In this document: positions 1-9,877 of the stretch, piece after piece
Layout of the letters: every line of letters begins with the position of its first letter
How positions within the stretch are numbered: position 1 is the stretch's first letter
From: Mesobacillus campisalis
Lineage (GTDB): Bacteria; Bacillota; Bacilli; Bacillales; Cytobacillaceae
NCBI RefSeq assembly: GCF_000986785.1
Contig: NZ_LAYY01000014.1
Location: 1-64,000 of the forward strand
Direction of reading: 5' to 3'
Length of the DNA stretch: 64,000 nt
Position numbers and translations under genes: made by a program
Notes under the pieces: model-generated
Seen by the model: only the letters and a program-made list of their open reading frames with translations
Told to the model about the DNA's origin: nothing
The model's database searches: none

Positions 1-677
<677 letters not shown>

Positions 678-825
678 AAGTGAGTGATTAGCTCATAAAA
701 TAAAACGTTGGCTCGTGAATCTCTATATAATAGAAGAAACACGATATTATTGTTTGTTGACGCTTGTTTGTTTAGTTTTCAAGGAACAAATTTTTGCGCG
801 TCACTTCAAATGAAGCAACTTTTAT

Positions 826-854
826 ATAATATCACTAACCGAACATGATGTCAA
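826..854 (-). promoter_or_regulatory. rrn promoter P2
   Basis: On the minus strand there is a perfect -35 TTGACA (849-854) and a -10 TATTAT (826-831) separated by exactly 17 nt. It lies about 150 nt upstream of the 16S 5' end, as is typical for the proximal promoter of a Bacillus rrn operon. Confidence 0.85.
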
Positions 855-900
855 CACTTTTTTATATAAGTAATTCGCATCATTTCGGAGCAACTTTTTA

Positions 901-929
901 ATAATAGCTTCTTTCGAGTTCCCCGTCAA
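901..929 (-). promoter_or_regulatory. rrn promoter P1
   Basis: A second minus-strand promoter has -35 TTGACG (924-929), a 17-nt spacer and -10 TATTAT (901-906). It sits 75 nt upstream of P2. Tandem P1/P2 promoters are the usual arrangement for Bacillus rrn operons. Confidence 0.8.
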
Positions 930-1042
930 TACTTTTTTTAAAAGACATTCGTTTTAACCAGGATCGCTAAGCAGCTAAATAACTATATCACCACTCATCG
1001 CATGAAAACAATGGTAAATTTTCACATAGAGAAGGTTCCCTC

Positions 1043-1066
1043 CCAGCGGGAGAAGAACCGTCCCTC
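1043..1066 (-). repeat. GGGACGGTTCT element, copy 1
   Basis: The minus strand reads GTGCTTGAGGGACGGTTCTT about 15-35 nt after the stop codon of the DinB gene. It shares the GGGACGGTTCT core with copies near 6358, 13303, 16482 and 23932. Confidence 0.6.
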
Positions 1067-1078
1067 AAGCACCCATAC

Positions 1079-1597
1079 TCATTTTAATATCCCCAAATAC
1101 TCCGACCATGGACCGACATCGCTTCTATATCTTTTAGCCATCACCCTCACAATCTGGTTTATATGCGTCATATCATGGACCACCCACGTAGAAATAAGTT
1201 CCCTTGCCTTTACGGTCCCAAACTCGGGATGGATGCCAGTCGCTTCAAAATCCAGCCCAGACTCAGCCAGGTTTATTAATCGGCCTACCGTGTTCTGCCT
1301 GATGGCTTTGAATTCCTCCAGTTTTTCTTCAATAGGCCGGTCGGGGTTCTTCAAGTGAGCAAACCGGTCAAATGGCGGAAAAGCTCTGCTTTCCCTTTCC
1401 TGGAGGATGCAATCCAATCTCGGCATCCAATTGTTTTTGTCCGCTTCAATCAGATGGTCAACCACTTCTGAAGCATTCCAGGTTCCTTCCCCTTCATTGC
1501 ACCCCAGCCAGTTCCCGGATAAGCCCGATAAAAAGAGTTCCAACGTTTTTGGCGTCCTCTCCAAAAGCTCGATGGCCTCATTCAGATTAAAATTCAT
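1079..1597 (-). CDS. DinB family protein
   Basis: This 172-residue protein fits the DinB/YfiT-like four-helix bundle family, whose members bind a metal through three histidines and often act as thiol-dependent transferases. Candidate ligands are H48 (VVDHLI), H141 and H145 ([14 protein letters not shown]), in the spacing usual for the family. Length is normal. The ATG overlaps the stop of the upstream alpha/beta hydrolase by 4 nt, so the two are probably co-transcribed and translationally coupled. No substrate can be named. A GGGACGGTTCT element follows the stop codon. Confidence 0.85.
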   Translation of the reverse strand: MNFNLNEAIELLERTPKTLELFLSGLSGNWLGCNEGEGTWNASEVVDHLIEADKNNWMPRLDCILQERESRAFPPFDRFAHLKNPDRPIEEKLEEFKAIRQNTVGRLINLAESGLDFEATGIHPEFGTVKARELISTWVVHDMTHINQIVRVMAKRYRSDVGPWSEYLGILK

Positions 1598-2493
1598 ATT
1601 TTAGCTTCCTCCTTTCTATAATATCCCCTGTTCATTTGTACTCCCTTGAGAAAACCAACTAGTTGATCATTCACCTCAACTGTGTTTTTCCCGATCCAAA
1701 TCAGGTGACCCCAGGAATCCAGCAAACAAAGCTCCGATGATTCAATATGTTCAAAAGCATGGCACGCATGCTCGACCGGTACAGAACCATCATTCTTGCT
1801 ATGCATAATCAACGCAGGGCAATTGACTGCCTGCAACTTTTCTACGTTAATCTCGTTTACTTGTTTCATGTCAATGAAGAATCCTTCGCCTGACCGTTGG
1901 CGGTTGTTCATCTTCCTTACTTCTTCGATGTCTCCCTCCACAATTCCCGCCTTTCCGTCTGCGTATGTCAGAGTGCTAAAGGATGGAAACATCTGTTTGA
2001 AAACGAAATTAGGAAAAAGGTTGTTCATGGTTGATATCATTTTCCAGGTATACTTTTCTATTCCCGGCCTGAAAAGGATTCTCGCTGCTTTGTATTCCCT
2101 GTCACCCGGCCTAAGCCATTCTTTCGTTACAGCTGACTGAAGTGTCAAGCTGGCGGCAAGCTCTGGACAGGCAGCAGCAAAATAAATGCCGCTTGGACCT
2201 CCAGCAGACATGGCTATGATATGCACTTTGCTAATATGTAAGTGGGAGAGCAATGCCGCATAATACTCGCTTGCGCTAGCAAGACTAACACCGATCTCCC
2301 TGGAAGTTCCCCCATATCCGGGCCTTGATGGAGTAATAATGAGGTAACCTCTCTCCATTAATGCCTGATAACCAAATTCCTCCAAACAGTTGGAATGCCC
2401 TCCATGCAAAACCAATATTGGCTCGCCCTTCCCAATAATCGAATACTCCATATCCAGACCATTATGCGTGAATACTTCTATTCTTTTCTCCAA
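1594..2493 (-). CDS. alpha/beta hydrolase
   Basis: This is a 299-residue alpha/beta-hydrolase fold protein. The oxyanion-hole segment LVLHGGHS lies near residues 28-34. The nucleophile elbow is AMSAGG with Ser96, a slight variant of GxSxG. The acid is probably the Asp in [12 protein letters not shown] and the base the His in SWGHLIW near the C-terminus. There is no signal peptide, so it is cytosolic. It ends overlapping the DinB gene by 4 nt, forming a two-gene unit. Family members cleave esters, epoxides or C-C bonds; the substrate is not predictable here. Confidence 0.88.
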   Translation of the reverse strand: MEKRIEVFTHNGLDMEYSIIGKGEPILVLHGGHSNCLEEFGYQALMERGYLIITPSRPGYGGTSREIGVSLASASEYYAALLSHLHISKVHIIAMSAGGPSGIYFAAACPELAASLTLQSAVTKEWLRPGDREYKAARILFRPGIEKYTWKMISTMNNLFPNFVFKQMFPSFSTLTYADGKAGIVEGDIEEVRKMNNRQRSGEGFFIDMKQVNEINVEKLQAVNCPALIMHSKNDGSVPVEHACHAFEHIESSELCLLDSWGHLIWIGKNTVEVNDQLVGFLKGVQMNRGYYRKEEAKI

Positions 2494-2584
2494 GGCCCTA
2501 TCCCCTTTTCACATATATATTCCGCTCTTCTTTTACTTCTACCTTTATCGTATTAGGCAATGGAGAAAAATGGAATACCAAATA

Positions 2585-2616
2585 TAAAAAAGCAAGAAGT
2601 CGCCTCCTTGCTTTTC
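2585..2616 (-). terminator. terminator after GNAT gene
   Basis: The minus strand reads AAGCAAG-loop-CTTGCTT followed by a T tract, directly after the stop codon of the acetyltransferase gene. Confidence 0.7.
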
Positions 2617-2624
2617 TTCCTATA

Positions 2625-3533
2625 TTATTGAATTTGGTAATAGTCCATCGTCGATGTGGTTTCAAAACCGCATGATTTGTACAGGTTCAGGGCATTCGCA
2701 TTTTCAGCGGCTACCTGCAGCATGACATTCTTTGCCCCTGCTTCTTTCAGCTTTTGGATCGCCATTAGCAGGATGGCTCTTCCATACCCATTGCGCCGGT
2801 GCTCCGGGACAACACCCAGCCCAAAAATGGCACCCAACTGGGAAGTCATCTGCAGATTTACTTTCCCCACTATTTCTCCATCTTTTTCAGCTAGATAGCA
2901 AGGCATCCCGCGCTTTTCCTCTTCTTCGGGCAGAACATGGATTTCCGCTTCCTCATTTGCATCTGATCTGCTGCCATTGAAATAGATAGCGTTTTGTCGG
3001 GCAATTTCCTTTGCATCTGCGTTGGCGGCTTTTCTAAAAGTAATACCCGCGGTCTCGTTTTGTGATTGGGGAAAAGCATCCTGCCTTAAAAACATTTCAT
3101 ATTCAGAATGAGCATATAGCGCCTGTTTTTTTGCGATGAACCTTTGCCCAGCCTCCGCTTCACGGTCGCACAATAGAAGCATGCTGTCTGAATTTCGCCG
3201 TTTCCATTCTTCGAGGACCAGCTCGCTTAATTTCTTAAAGACACCCTGTCTTCGATAATCTGGATGAACCATTCCGTTGACTTCCCACGGACCGCCAAAA
3301 CGGCAAATGCCAATATAGCCAATTAGAGCTTGCCCATCAAAATACATAAATTCATTTACTTCTTTTATACCGCCCGCTCCGTCACGGCCAGCACCAAGCT
3401 TATAGTCCAGCTCAAGCTTTAGCGCGGTCTCGTCCTCCTGGATGCAGCGTTCCTGAAGCTGGCGGATCATTGCATAATCTTCCTGATCAATACTCTCTTT
3501 AAGCTTGATACACGGATATTGAATGGTTTTCAT
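2625..3533 (-). CDS. GNAT family N-acetyltransferase with two GNAT-like halves
   Basis: The chosen start (MKTIQYPCIKLKE) has GAGGTG about 10 nt upstream; the frame stays open another 34 codons upstream without a better site. The product is 302 residues. The C-terminal half carries the acetyl-CoA loop motif VVPEHRRNGYGRAIL and the typical LQVAAENANALNLYKSCGF segment. The N-terminal half has a related stretch, VHPDYRRQGVFKKL, suggesting two tandem GNAT folds as in some Bacillus acetyltransferases. The acceptor substrate is unknown. It is monocistronic with its own terminator. Confidence 0.88.
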   Translation of the reverse strand: MKTIQYPCIKLKESIDQEDYAMIRQLQERCIQEDETALKLELDYKLGAGRDGAGGIKEVNEFMYFDGQALIGYIGICRFGGPWEVNGMVHPDYRRQGVFKKLSELVLEEWKRRNSDSMLLLCDREAEAGQRFIAKKQALYAHSEYEMFLRQDAFPQSQNETAGITFRKAANADAKEIARQNAIYFNGSRSDANEEAEIHVLPEEEEKRGMPCYLAEKDGEIVGKVNLQMTSQLGAIFGLGVVPEHRRNGYGRAILLMAIQKLKEAGAKNVMLQVAAENANALNLYKSCGFETTSTMDYYQIQ

Positions 3534-3771
3534 AGGCCGCACCTCGATCGATTCGTTAAAAACTGCGCAGGTAAAACTCACCCGGATTTTTCCACTTCCA
3601 TTATAATTGTATGCCCAAGGCAGGATGGAGCACAAGAAAATTTTTATAGGATGCCGGCAATCAAAATCAGTTTATCTTCTATCCTTTACATACCTTAACC
3701 AAGAATTAAATATTTGAGTTCTCTGTCCATCGTTAGTAAACTGAAAAGTGAGATTGAAAGCGAAAGGCGGG

Positions 3772-4539
3772 ATGGGATTGTTATTAGAAAAGATGAAGAA
3801 TGTTGAGCTTACCGGACTAGATGGAATGCCTGTTTCCATTCATGATTTCCGCGGCAAGAATACGCTTCTGTTTATGTGGTCTTCCTGGTGACGGTGCCGG
3901 GAACAGCTGCCAGGCTGGCAGCAATTTTATGAAGAATTTAAAAATGAAGACTTTGAGCTTTTATCGGTATCTGTTGACCTTCAGGGGCCTGAAGTCGTAT
4001 TGCCCTATACGGCTGATAAATCTTTCACAACTGTTGTAGACGCAGAAAATAACCTGGCTAATTTATTTGGGTTCAAAATTGTGCCGAATGGCATTTTTAT
4101 TGATAGGGAAGGAACCATCCGCCTGCTGAAGCAAGGTTTCCACGTGACTAACCAAGACCATGTTGACGCTGTTAAAAAGCTGATCCGCGGTGAAGTGGAA
4201 AAAGTCGAACTGGAAGACCAGTATTACAATCCCTCTAATGCACCTAGCAGCTTGGAGCTTCAGCTTGCGCAAACAAAGTTCAAGCTGGGAATGGAATATT
4301 CCAAAAGGGGCGACAAAGAAGCAGCATTAAAAGAACTGGACGAAGCTTTGCTGCTCGATCCCGATAATTTCTTAATCCGTAAGCAGCGCTGGTATATCCG
4401 CCACCCCGAGAAATTCTCGCCGACCATCGATGTGGAGTGGCAGCAGCAAATCCTAAGAGAAGAAAAAGAGCGGGAAGCGCAGCAAAAAGGTCTGCAGTGC
4501 GGGCCCGAGGGCTGTGAAATTCCCGGAACAAATAAATAA
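3772..4539 (+). CDS. candidate selenoprotein: TlpA/thioredoxin-like protein with TPR, in-frame TGA at codon 40
   Basis: Reading from ATG 3772 (AAAGGCGG just upstream), one frame runs 255 residues if TGA 3889-3891 is decoded. Residues 1-39 form a thioredoxin-like N-terminus ending FMWSSW. TGA is codon 40, followed by RCREQLPGW, exactly where TlpA proteins have WCxxCREQLP. The rest of the fold is intact, with cis-Pro105 in GFKIVPNGIFID. A TPR-like helical pair spans about 163-205, and a C-terminal C243/C248 pair sits in QCGPEGCEI. A 6-bp hairpin with loop AGGCT (3906-3922) begins 14 nt after the TGA. Naive gene calling would start at TTG 4000, which lacks a ribosome binding site. The alternative is a nonsense pseudogene, or a TGC-to-TGA error; the motif would then be CxC rather than CxxC. 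Confidence 0.72.
3906..3922 (+). promoter_or_regulatory. candidate bacterial SECIS hairpin
   Basis: GCTGCC (3906-3911) and GGCAGC (3917-3922) form a perfect 6-bp stem with the 5-nt loop AGGCT. There are 20 nt between the TGA and the loop, and G is the second loop base. This agrees with the published bacterial SECIS pattern of an apical loop roughly 16-37 nt after UGA with a G among the first two loop bases. It lies inside the coding frame, as bacterial SECIS elements do. Confidence 0.65.
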
Positions 4540-4545
4540 AAAAAG

Positions 4546-4578
4546 CAAAAGCCAGCAAAATCTGGCTTTTGTTTTTTT
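4546..4578. terminator. bidirectional terminator
   Basis: CAAAAGCCAG-loop-CTGGCTTTTG has a T tract on the plus strand and a complementary A tract. It separates the convergent thioredoxin-like and phosphodiesterase-like genes. Confidence 0.8.
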
Positions 4579-4587
4579 AAAACTGAA

Positions 4588-6156
4588 TCAACCCTTATTT
4601 TCCAATATCCTCATAATCCATTCTTTTAAATCAATCATTCTTTCATGTTGAGGTTCCAGTTCTGTGCCTGCTACAATCATGGGGAAAAACGAATCCTGCT
4701 TATGGAGGGATCCATGGGCAGCCCCGCCAACATGCGTAGGTGACCCTTCTCCCACAAATTCATATCCTGGTTTAGCATCAACGACAAGGTAGTTTCCTGA
4801 ATGGGAATAAAAGGAGCTGTATAACCTGGCAAGTCCATCCGGATATTCGGTGAATGTTACTTGATTATTTTTATCTATCACCAATCCCAATATATTAACA
4901 TTTCCTTCTATGGACCAAGTATGCCCATACGGATCGGTAAAGTCACCAACTGGCTTAAATGATAGACAGCCATTGGAATCTCCCGATATGACTTTTACTC
5001 TATCTCGTTCTCTCCAAGCGATATAGCCAATCCGCTGTTCATTCGAAAGCATCTTGGCAACATCCTCTAGCTTTATTTGCTGATTTAAAAGATAAATAAA
5101 CGACATCCGTTCGTTCAGTCCAAGCACTATTTGGTCTTCATTCTTTACAGGTCCGCTGATCCTATGAATACGGTAATCCTTCAGCACCTTTCTTAAATCA
5201 ATCAAAGCTTGTTCTTTATTATCTTTTATCCCTGTTTGGCCGCTATCTCCCATGACGATCCATACGGCATCCTTCAAGGCATCTTCCCATGCAGGATAGG
5301 AATTCAAGACTTCCTGCAGCTGTTTGTCTGCGTCTTCGATTCCTTTCGTTACATCCACCCCCTTTTTATGTACCAATTTATCGTTATCTGAAAAATACAC
5401 TAAAGAATACGACGGAAGCCGATTCTGCTGGATTAAGTATTTCAGTTCTTGTGCAGCAAACTTGTCATTAAAGCCGAAGCCTTCCCACAGTTTGGTGTGT
5501 TTATTTTTAGAGTCAATTTTCGACAATAAACCGTAGGAAAAATAATTAGGACCTTTTATGGCTGCATCTTTTTCAATGAAGCCCAGTAAGCTTAACAGTC
5601 TCGGCACATTTAACGGCTTGTTATGATTGCCGCGGTAGACAAGTGTATTAATGGAGGCGGATGGCCCTTTTATTTCCTCATGGAGGGTTTGAACATTAGA
5701 GCTTAAATGGTTGTGATTTAAATGAAACAAACTTTCCTGCAAAACTTGTTTTACGCCTACTTTCATGATTTCCTGTTGAGCGCTCCCATAACTTATAAAA
5801 CGTTTTTCATGAGCATCGAACCAGACAAGCGCAGGAATTTTATGTTGATCTGCATATGTCCCCGTCAATAAAGTACTGTCGATGACAACGGACATGGTTG
5901 GAAAGCTGCTGACCATCCTTGGATAATATCTCCCATTATTCATTAAAAATTGAAAGGCAGGCGCCTTCCCCTTTTGAATACTGGACTGTAACGCTTCATC
6001 CATGATTGAGTCAACAATAATCATAACGACAGGCCTAGAGGAAAGTTGGTGAGGCTGATTGAGTTGGCTTGGTTGCTTATTAGGCGACTTTATTAACACA
6101 TAAGAGAGTATCCCTAGTACAATGACTAATAATAAAGGAAATAAAAATTTCATCAT
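4588..6156 (-). CDS. alkaline phosphatase superfamily / type I phosphodiesterase-nucleotide pyrophosphatase-like protein
   Basis: The ATG at 6156 is preceded by AGGGGGTGG. The protein (522 aa) starts with a signal or anchor segment, MMKFLFPLLLVIVLGILSYVL, so it is probably extracytoplasmic. It belongs to the metal-dependent phosphodiesterase/phosphatase superfamily: a first metal site in VVMIIVDSIMDE, a likely nucleophile Thr in SSFPTMS, then YFSDNDKLVHKKG and VIVMGDSGQTG as metal-binding segments. A lipobox cysteine is absent. Substrate is unknown; family members hydrolyse phosphodiesters, phosphonates or sulfates. It is flanked by a bidirectional terminator downstream and stands alone. Confidence 0.82.
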   Translation of the reverse strand: MMKFLFPLLLVIVLGILSYVLIKSPNKQPSQLNQPHQLSSRPVVMIIVDSIMDEALQSSIQKGKAPAFQFLMNNGRYYPRMVSSFPTMSVVIDSTLLTGTYADQHKIPALVWFDAHEKRFISYGSAQQEIMKVGVKQVLQESLFHLNHNHLSSNVQTLHEEIKGPSASINTLVYRGNHNKPLNVPRLLSLLGFIEKDAAIKGPNYFSYGLLSKIDSKNKHTKLWEGFGFNDKFAAQELKYLIQQNRLPSYSLVYFSDNDKLVHKKGVDVTKGIEDADKQLQEVLNSYPAWEDALKDAVWIVMGDSGQTGIKDNKEQALIDLRKVLKDYRIHRISGPVKNEDQIVLGLNERMSFIYLLNQQIKLEDVAKMLSNEQRIGYIAWRERDRVKVISGDSNGCLSFKPVGDFTDPYGHTWSIEGNVNILGLVIDKNNQVTFTEYPDGLARLYSSFYSHSGNYLVVDAKPGYEFVGEGSPTHVGGAAHGSLHKQDSFFPMIVAGTELEPQHERMIDLKEWIMRILENKG

Positions 6157-6286
6157 AAATCTTCCACCCCCTTCGTGAAGCACTTGTTATATTATTTATC
6201 TCAAGTATTATCAAACCTTTGTATCTATGTTTTTCCATCAAAGCAAGAATTATGAGTGTTAAACTTGATAACGCAGGAAATGAAAA

Positions 6287-6312
6287 ACGGCCTGCAAACT
6301 TTGCAGGCCGTT
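6287..6312 (-). terminator. terminator after M14 peptidase gene
   Basis: The minus strand reads AACGGCCTGCAAA-gtTTGCAGGCCGTT followed by TTTCATTTC, 40 nt after the M14 peptidase stop codon. Confidence 0.75.
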
Positions 6313-6351
6313 CTATGTAATCAAATCCCTTATCCTTGCACTATCCAGCCC

Positions 6352-7749
6352 CTAAAATGAGGCACGAGAACCGCCCCCATGCTTGGCTGCTACAACCAGT
6401 CCACTTTCTACCTGTACCTTTACGAGCTTTTGAATCGGGATGAAATGGTAATTCAGCTCGTTTTCGAGGGCTTCACAGTATTCCTTTAAAAATTGCTGGC
6501 CTTTTTCATGGGCCTCTTTCACCACAAGGATGGCCCCCTCGTCCCTGTTCCCACTTCCCTGAAGCCGTTCCAATTCATATTCGCAGGCCCGGACCGTTAA
6601 CCCAAGGTACAGCCCATTGTAAAACTTGGCTGCATAAAGATTGTCAAACACCTCCGCCACCTTTGCGGGCTGTTCGAACTCAAGTGTGCTTTCCGCCCAG
6701 CTGATTTTCGCTTCGCTGCCGCCAAGGACATTCTGGACCACTTCATCCACCAGCTTGACAAACGGATTTCCGTCCGTAATAAAGGAACGAACTTCTCCCA
6801 GCAGCTTATCAAGAAGGCCAAAATGTGCCTGGGACATTTCCACGCTCTGCAAAATAGCCTCTTTCCTGGTCATATCACTCTCGCTCATGTCCTCAATGCG
6901 GGAATCAAAAAAATAAGGAAGCTCTGTCAGCAGCGTCACGCAATCCGTCGATACCCTGGAGGCATAATCCGAACTGGATGTGCCATTGTTGATCATTGGC
7001 GTTTCACCGGTAAACTGTTCGATGAAATCATACGCCTGGCCTATGCTCATCGTTTTAAAAATCGCAGGAGAAAACTTGGTGATAAACGGCTCCTCCGGCT
7101 CTCCCAGGTTCAGTGGAATTTCCTGCCTTACCGCGGAATTCCTCAGATCCTCATACAATTCAGGCAAGTCGCGGGAGATATACCAATAGGCCCCGCCAAA
7201 CCCGGCATTGTGAAGCGAATACACAAAATCTGGTTTTATTTCTTCCATTAAACTCATTAAGGCTCGCGTTTCCGGAAGCGGCTCATGAAAATGCAATTCC
7301 TTGTGATCGACCGGAAATGTCCATTCCACCTGTTCGTATCCGATTGGCCGAAAGTAGTTTCTTGTGTAGTTATAAATATTGAACGGTCCCTTGAACCAGT
7401 TTTCATTAAGGCGCACACCATCCGGGTCGATGCATTTGATCATATACCAGGTGAAGCCCAGTTCTTCACGCAGCTCATCGTTTTCCGCCAAGGCATGGGA
7501 AAAGTACTCCAGTGTCATCGCTCCAATCGGTTCATTAGGATGCGGGCAGGCAAAGCAAAGCGCCTTCTTCGGCCCATCCCCGATTTTCATCGCCAAAATC
7601 GGATGGCCATTCCGGGAGGTGCCTGCCTCAAACAGTGATACCACGCCGGGAAACTCCTCAGCCAGTTTTCTGCTGCTTTCATCCAGCTCCTCTACCGTCA
7701 GAAAGCTTTGATAATCGGGTACCTGGTCTACAATATATTGAAATTTCAT
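6352..7749 (-). CDS. M14 family zinc carboxypeptidase-like protein
   Basis: This is a 465-residue cytosolic M14 metallopeptidase. The zinc site HxxE is in ACPHPNEPIGA and the third ligand His is probably in YSLHNAGFGG. A GTG one codon upstream is an alternative start with AGAGG nearby. It lies at the downstream end of the leftward permease genes, so it may process an imported peptide or siderophore, but this is inference. The last eight codons before the stop (GGGSRASF) are encoded by a copy of a dispersed repeat, so the native C-terminus may have ended elsewhere. Confidence 0.88.
   Translation of the reverse strand: MKFQYIVDQVPDYQSFLTVEELDESSRKLAEEFPGVVSLFEAGTSRNGHPILAMKIGDGPKKALCFACPHPNEPIGAMTLEYFSHALAENDELREELGFTWYMIKCIDPDGVRLNENWFKGPFNIYNYTRNYFRPIGYEQVEWTFPVDHKELHFHEPLPETRALMSLMEEIKPDFVYSLHNAGFGGAYWYISRDLPELYEDLRNSAVRQEIPLNLGEPEEPFITKFSPAIFKTMSIGQAYDFIEQFTGETPMINNGTSSSDYASRVSTDCVTLLTELPYFFDSRIEDMSESDMTRKEAILQSVEMSQAHFGLLDKLLGEVRSFITDGNPFVKLVDEVVQNVLGGSEAKISWAESTLEFEQPAKVAEVFDNLYAAKFYNGLYLGLTVRACEYELERLQGSGNRDEGAILVVKEAHEKGQQFLKEYCEALENELNYHFIPIQKLVKVQVESGLVVAAKHGGGSRASF
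6358..6382 (-). repeat. GGGACGGTTCT-type element, copy 2, inside a coding region
   Basis: The minus strand matches the copy at 23932-23956 at 24 of 25 bases (core GGGGCGGTTCT). It lies within the last codons of the M14 peptidase and supplies its C-terminal tail. Confidence 0.75.
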
Positions 7750-7770
7750 CACACGTGTTCCTCTCAGTTT

Positions 7771-8793
7771 CTACTTGGTTTTTATGAGCAAATAAACAAA
7801 ATAGGGCGCACTTAATATCGATACAATAATCCCAACCGGAATCTGGGTGGGCGCAAGCAAGGTCTTGCCTATCGCATCCGACACCATCAGCAGCAAAGCC
7901 CCCAGCAGCACGGATACCGGAATGATGTATTGATGCAGCGGCCCCATTATCTTTCTGGCGATATGCGGGATGACCAGCCCCAAAAAGGCAATGCCTCCGC
8001 CCGCTGCGACGGACGCACCTGCCAAGGCAACGGCAACGAACAGCAGGAGCCGCCTTTCTCCCTCCACACTTGTGCCCAATCCTGAGGCCACTTCATCCCC
8101 AAGGTTCATGACATTCAAGGAACGTGCCTTGGACATAGCGTAGGGAATTAAGATCAGCATCCACGGCAATAAAGCCAGGACGAAGCTCCAGTTGGCGTTC
8201 CAGATATCCCCTGTCAGCCAGACGGTTGCCTGCCGGAAATCCTGCGGATCCATTTTCAACTGGAAGATGGTCAGAAACGCCGCGAATCCGGCGTTCACTC
8301 CAATCCCGACAAGCACGAGCCTGATCGGGTTCACCCCCTGCTTCCACGCCAAGGCATATATGATGAGCGCAGCGGCCACCGCTCCCATCAGGGCCGCAAA
8401 TGGCATCATAAACACGGAAAGAGAGCTTGCAGGATCCAGCTGATTTTTAAAAAAGTAAAGAAACAGAACAACCGCCAGGCCGGCACCTGTGTTGATGCCC
8501 AATATTCCCGGATCGGCCAGTTCATTTTGCGTGATTCCCTGCAGGATGACGCCGGATACGGCCAATCCTGCCCCAATCAGAAGCGCCAGCACAATTCCCG
8601 GAAGGCGGAAATCAAACAAAACAAGCTCTTGCCGCGCTGTTCCCTGGTTCAGAAGCGTTTTGACAACATCCCCAGGTGCAATTTGGATAACACCTGAGCT
8701 TAAGCTGATAAAAAACATCACGACAATCAAAGCCAGTAACAGGACGCTTACGAAAAACAATTTTTTCTTTTTTTTCACTTCAAGCTGATTCAT
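7771..8793 (-). CDS. FecCD-type iron-siderophore ABC transporter permease (second subunit)
   Basis: This 340-residue polytopic membrane protein belongs to the FecCD/BtuC permease family. Typical segments are VRLPG-like FDFRLPGIVLALLIGAGLAVSGVILQG near the N-terminus, the cytosolic coupling loop ending LGLVIPHIARKIMG, and a C-terminal DAIGKTLLAPTQIPVGI stretch. Its start overlaps the end of the adjacent permease by 4 nt. The pair forms the membrane channel for Fe-siderophore uptake with the divergently encoded binding protein and ATPase. The Fur box near 9878-9892 probably controls it under iron limitation. Confidence 0.95.
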   Translation of the reverse strand: MNQLEVKKKKKLFFVSVLLLALIVVMFFISLSSGVIQIAPGDVVKTLLNQGTARQELVLFDFRLPGIVLALLIGAGLAVSGVILQGITQNELADPGILGINTGAGLAVVLFLYFFKNQLDPASSLSVFMMPFAALMGAVAAALIIYALAWKQGVNPIRLVLVGIGVNAGFAAFLTIFQLKMDPQDFRQATVWLTGDIWNANWSFVLALLPWMLILIPYAMSKARSLNVMNLGDEVASGLGTSVEGERRLLLFVAVALAGASVAAGGGIAFLGLVIPHIARKIMGPLHQYIIPVSVLLGALLLMVSDAIGKTLLAPTQIPVGIIVSILSAPYFVYLLIKTK

Positions 8794-9806
8794 GATTTGC
8801 CACCTCCGCTGCCGCGCGCTAAATAAAGAAAGAAAGGAACTCCAATTAGGGAGGTGATCGCTCCCACCGGTGTTTCAAAGGGAGCATTGACAAGCCTTGA
8901 CACCAGATCGGATAAAACCAGCAGCAGCGCTCCAAACAGAATGGACGTCGGGATGATCCACCGGTAATCCGTCCCGATAATAAACCTTGCAATATGGGGA
9001 ACAATGAGTCCGACAAAGCCGACAGCACCGGCGACCGCAACCGCCGCGCCTGTCAGGATAAGGATGGAAACAATTCCAAGCACTTTGATCAGCATGTTAT
9101 TCTGCCCCAGCCCTGTGGCAATGTCTTCACCCAGACTAAGCACGGTGATCGATTTTGCTATCGAGAGGGCGACAAGCAGGCCGATTCCGCCCGCAATTAC
9201 CAATATCTGTACAGAGTTCCAGCTGGTTCCATCCAGGCCCCCCGCCAGCCAGAATCCCATTTCTTTTTCCAAATTAAAGTGGAGGGATATTATAGAAGAA
9301 ATCGACCGCAGCATCGTTCCGATCGCCACCCCTGCCAGAGCCAATTTTACAGGCGTCAGGCCGCTGGCTGAGAGCGATCCCACCATGAACACAAGGGCCA
9401 CAGCCAATCCAGCTCCAATAAATGAAGAACCGATCATGCCTGCGCCCGTGACACCAGGAACAAACGCCATCATCAGCACAAGCGCAAACGCCGCTCCATC
9501 GGTCACTCCCATAATCGAAGGAGAAGCCAGCGGATTCCGCGTCATTCCTTGCATGATCGCACCAGACACCGCCAGGAAAGCGCCGACAAAAGCGGCGGAC
9601 ACTGCCCGCGGCAGACGCAATTCCTGAATCACATGATGCGAAGTCACTTCCGGGTCAAATTGGAATACCGCCTGCCAAACCGTTTTAAAGTCAATGTTGG
9701 TCGTCCCGTATGATACAGAAAGGCCCACTGAAAAGATCAAGGCGATCAAAGTTAACATATTGATAATGATTTTAGTCGTATTGGAATGATGTATGAAGGA
9801 CCGCAT
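8790..9806 (-). CDS. FecCD-type iron-siderophore ABC transporter permease (first subunit)
   Basis: This 338-residue polytopic permease of the FecCD family shows ELRLPRAVSAAFVGAFLAVSGAIMQGMTRNPLA and FVGLIVPHIARFIIG, both hallmarks of the family. AGGAGAG lies upstream of ATG 9806. It overlaps the following permease by 4 nt, consistent with coupled translation of a heterodimeric channel. The promoter region is shared with the divergent binding protein and contains a Fur box, so the whole locus is probably iron-repressed. Confidence 0.95.
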   Translation of the reverse strand: MRSFIHHSNTTKIIINMLTLIALIFSVGLSVSYGTTNIDFKTVWQAVFQFDPEVTSHHVIQELRLPRAVSAAFVGAFLAVSGAIMQGMTRNPLASPSIMGVTDGAAFALVLMMAFVPGVTGAGMIGSSFIGAGLAVALVFMVGSLSASGLTPVKLALAGVAIGTMLRSISSIISLHFNLEKEMGFWLAGGLDGTSWNSVQILVIAGGIGLLVALSIAKSITVLSLGEDIATGLGQNNMLIKVLGIVSILILTGAAVAVAGAVGFVGLIVPHIARFIIGTDYRWIIPTSILFGALLLVLSDLVSRLVNAPFETPVGAITSLIGVPFFLYLARGSGGGKS

Positions 9807-9877
9807 CTTTCTCTCCTGTTCACATAAGTTCTTTAAACTGTCAATAAATAATTTAGAATATAATTGACTGGATAATT

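Noticed and set aside
4000-4539. A 179-codon ORF starting at TTG 4000 as the full thioredoxin-like gene
   Set aside because: No ribosome binding site, and it lacks the first half of the thioredoxin fold, which is present in frame upstream up to ATG 3772 apart from one TGA.
9004-9627. A 207-codon rightward ORF opposite a FecCD permease
   Set aside because: Antisense shadow of a well-supported membrane protein gene; composition is Pro/Ala/Thr-rich and lacks any motif.
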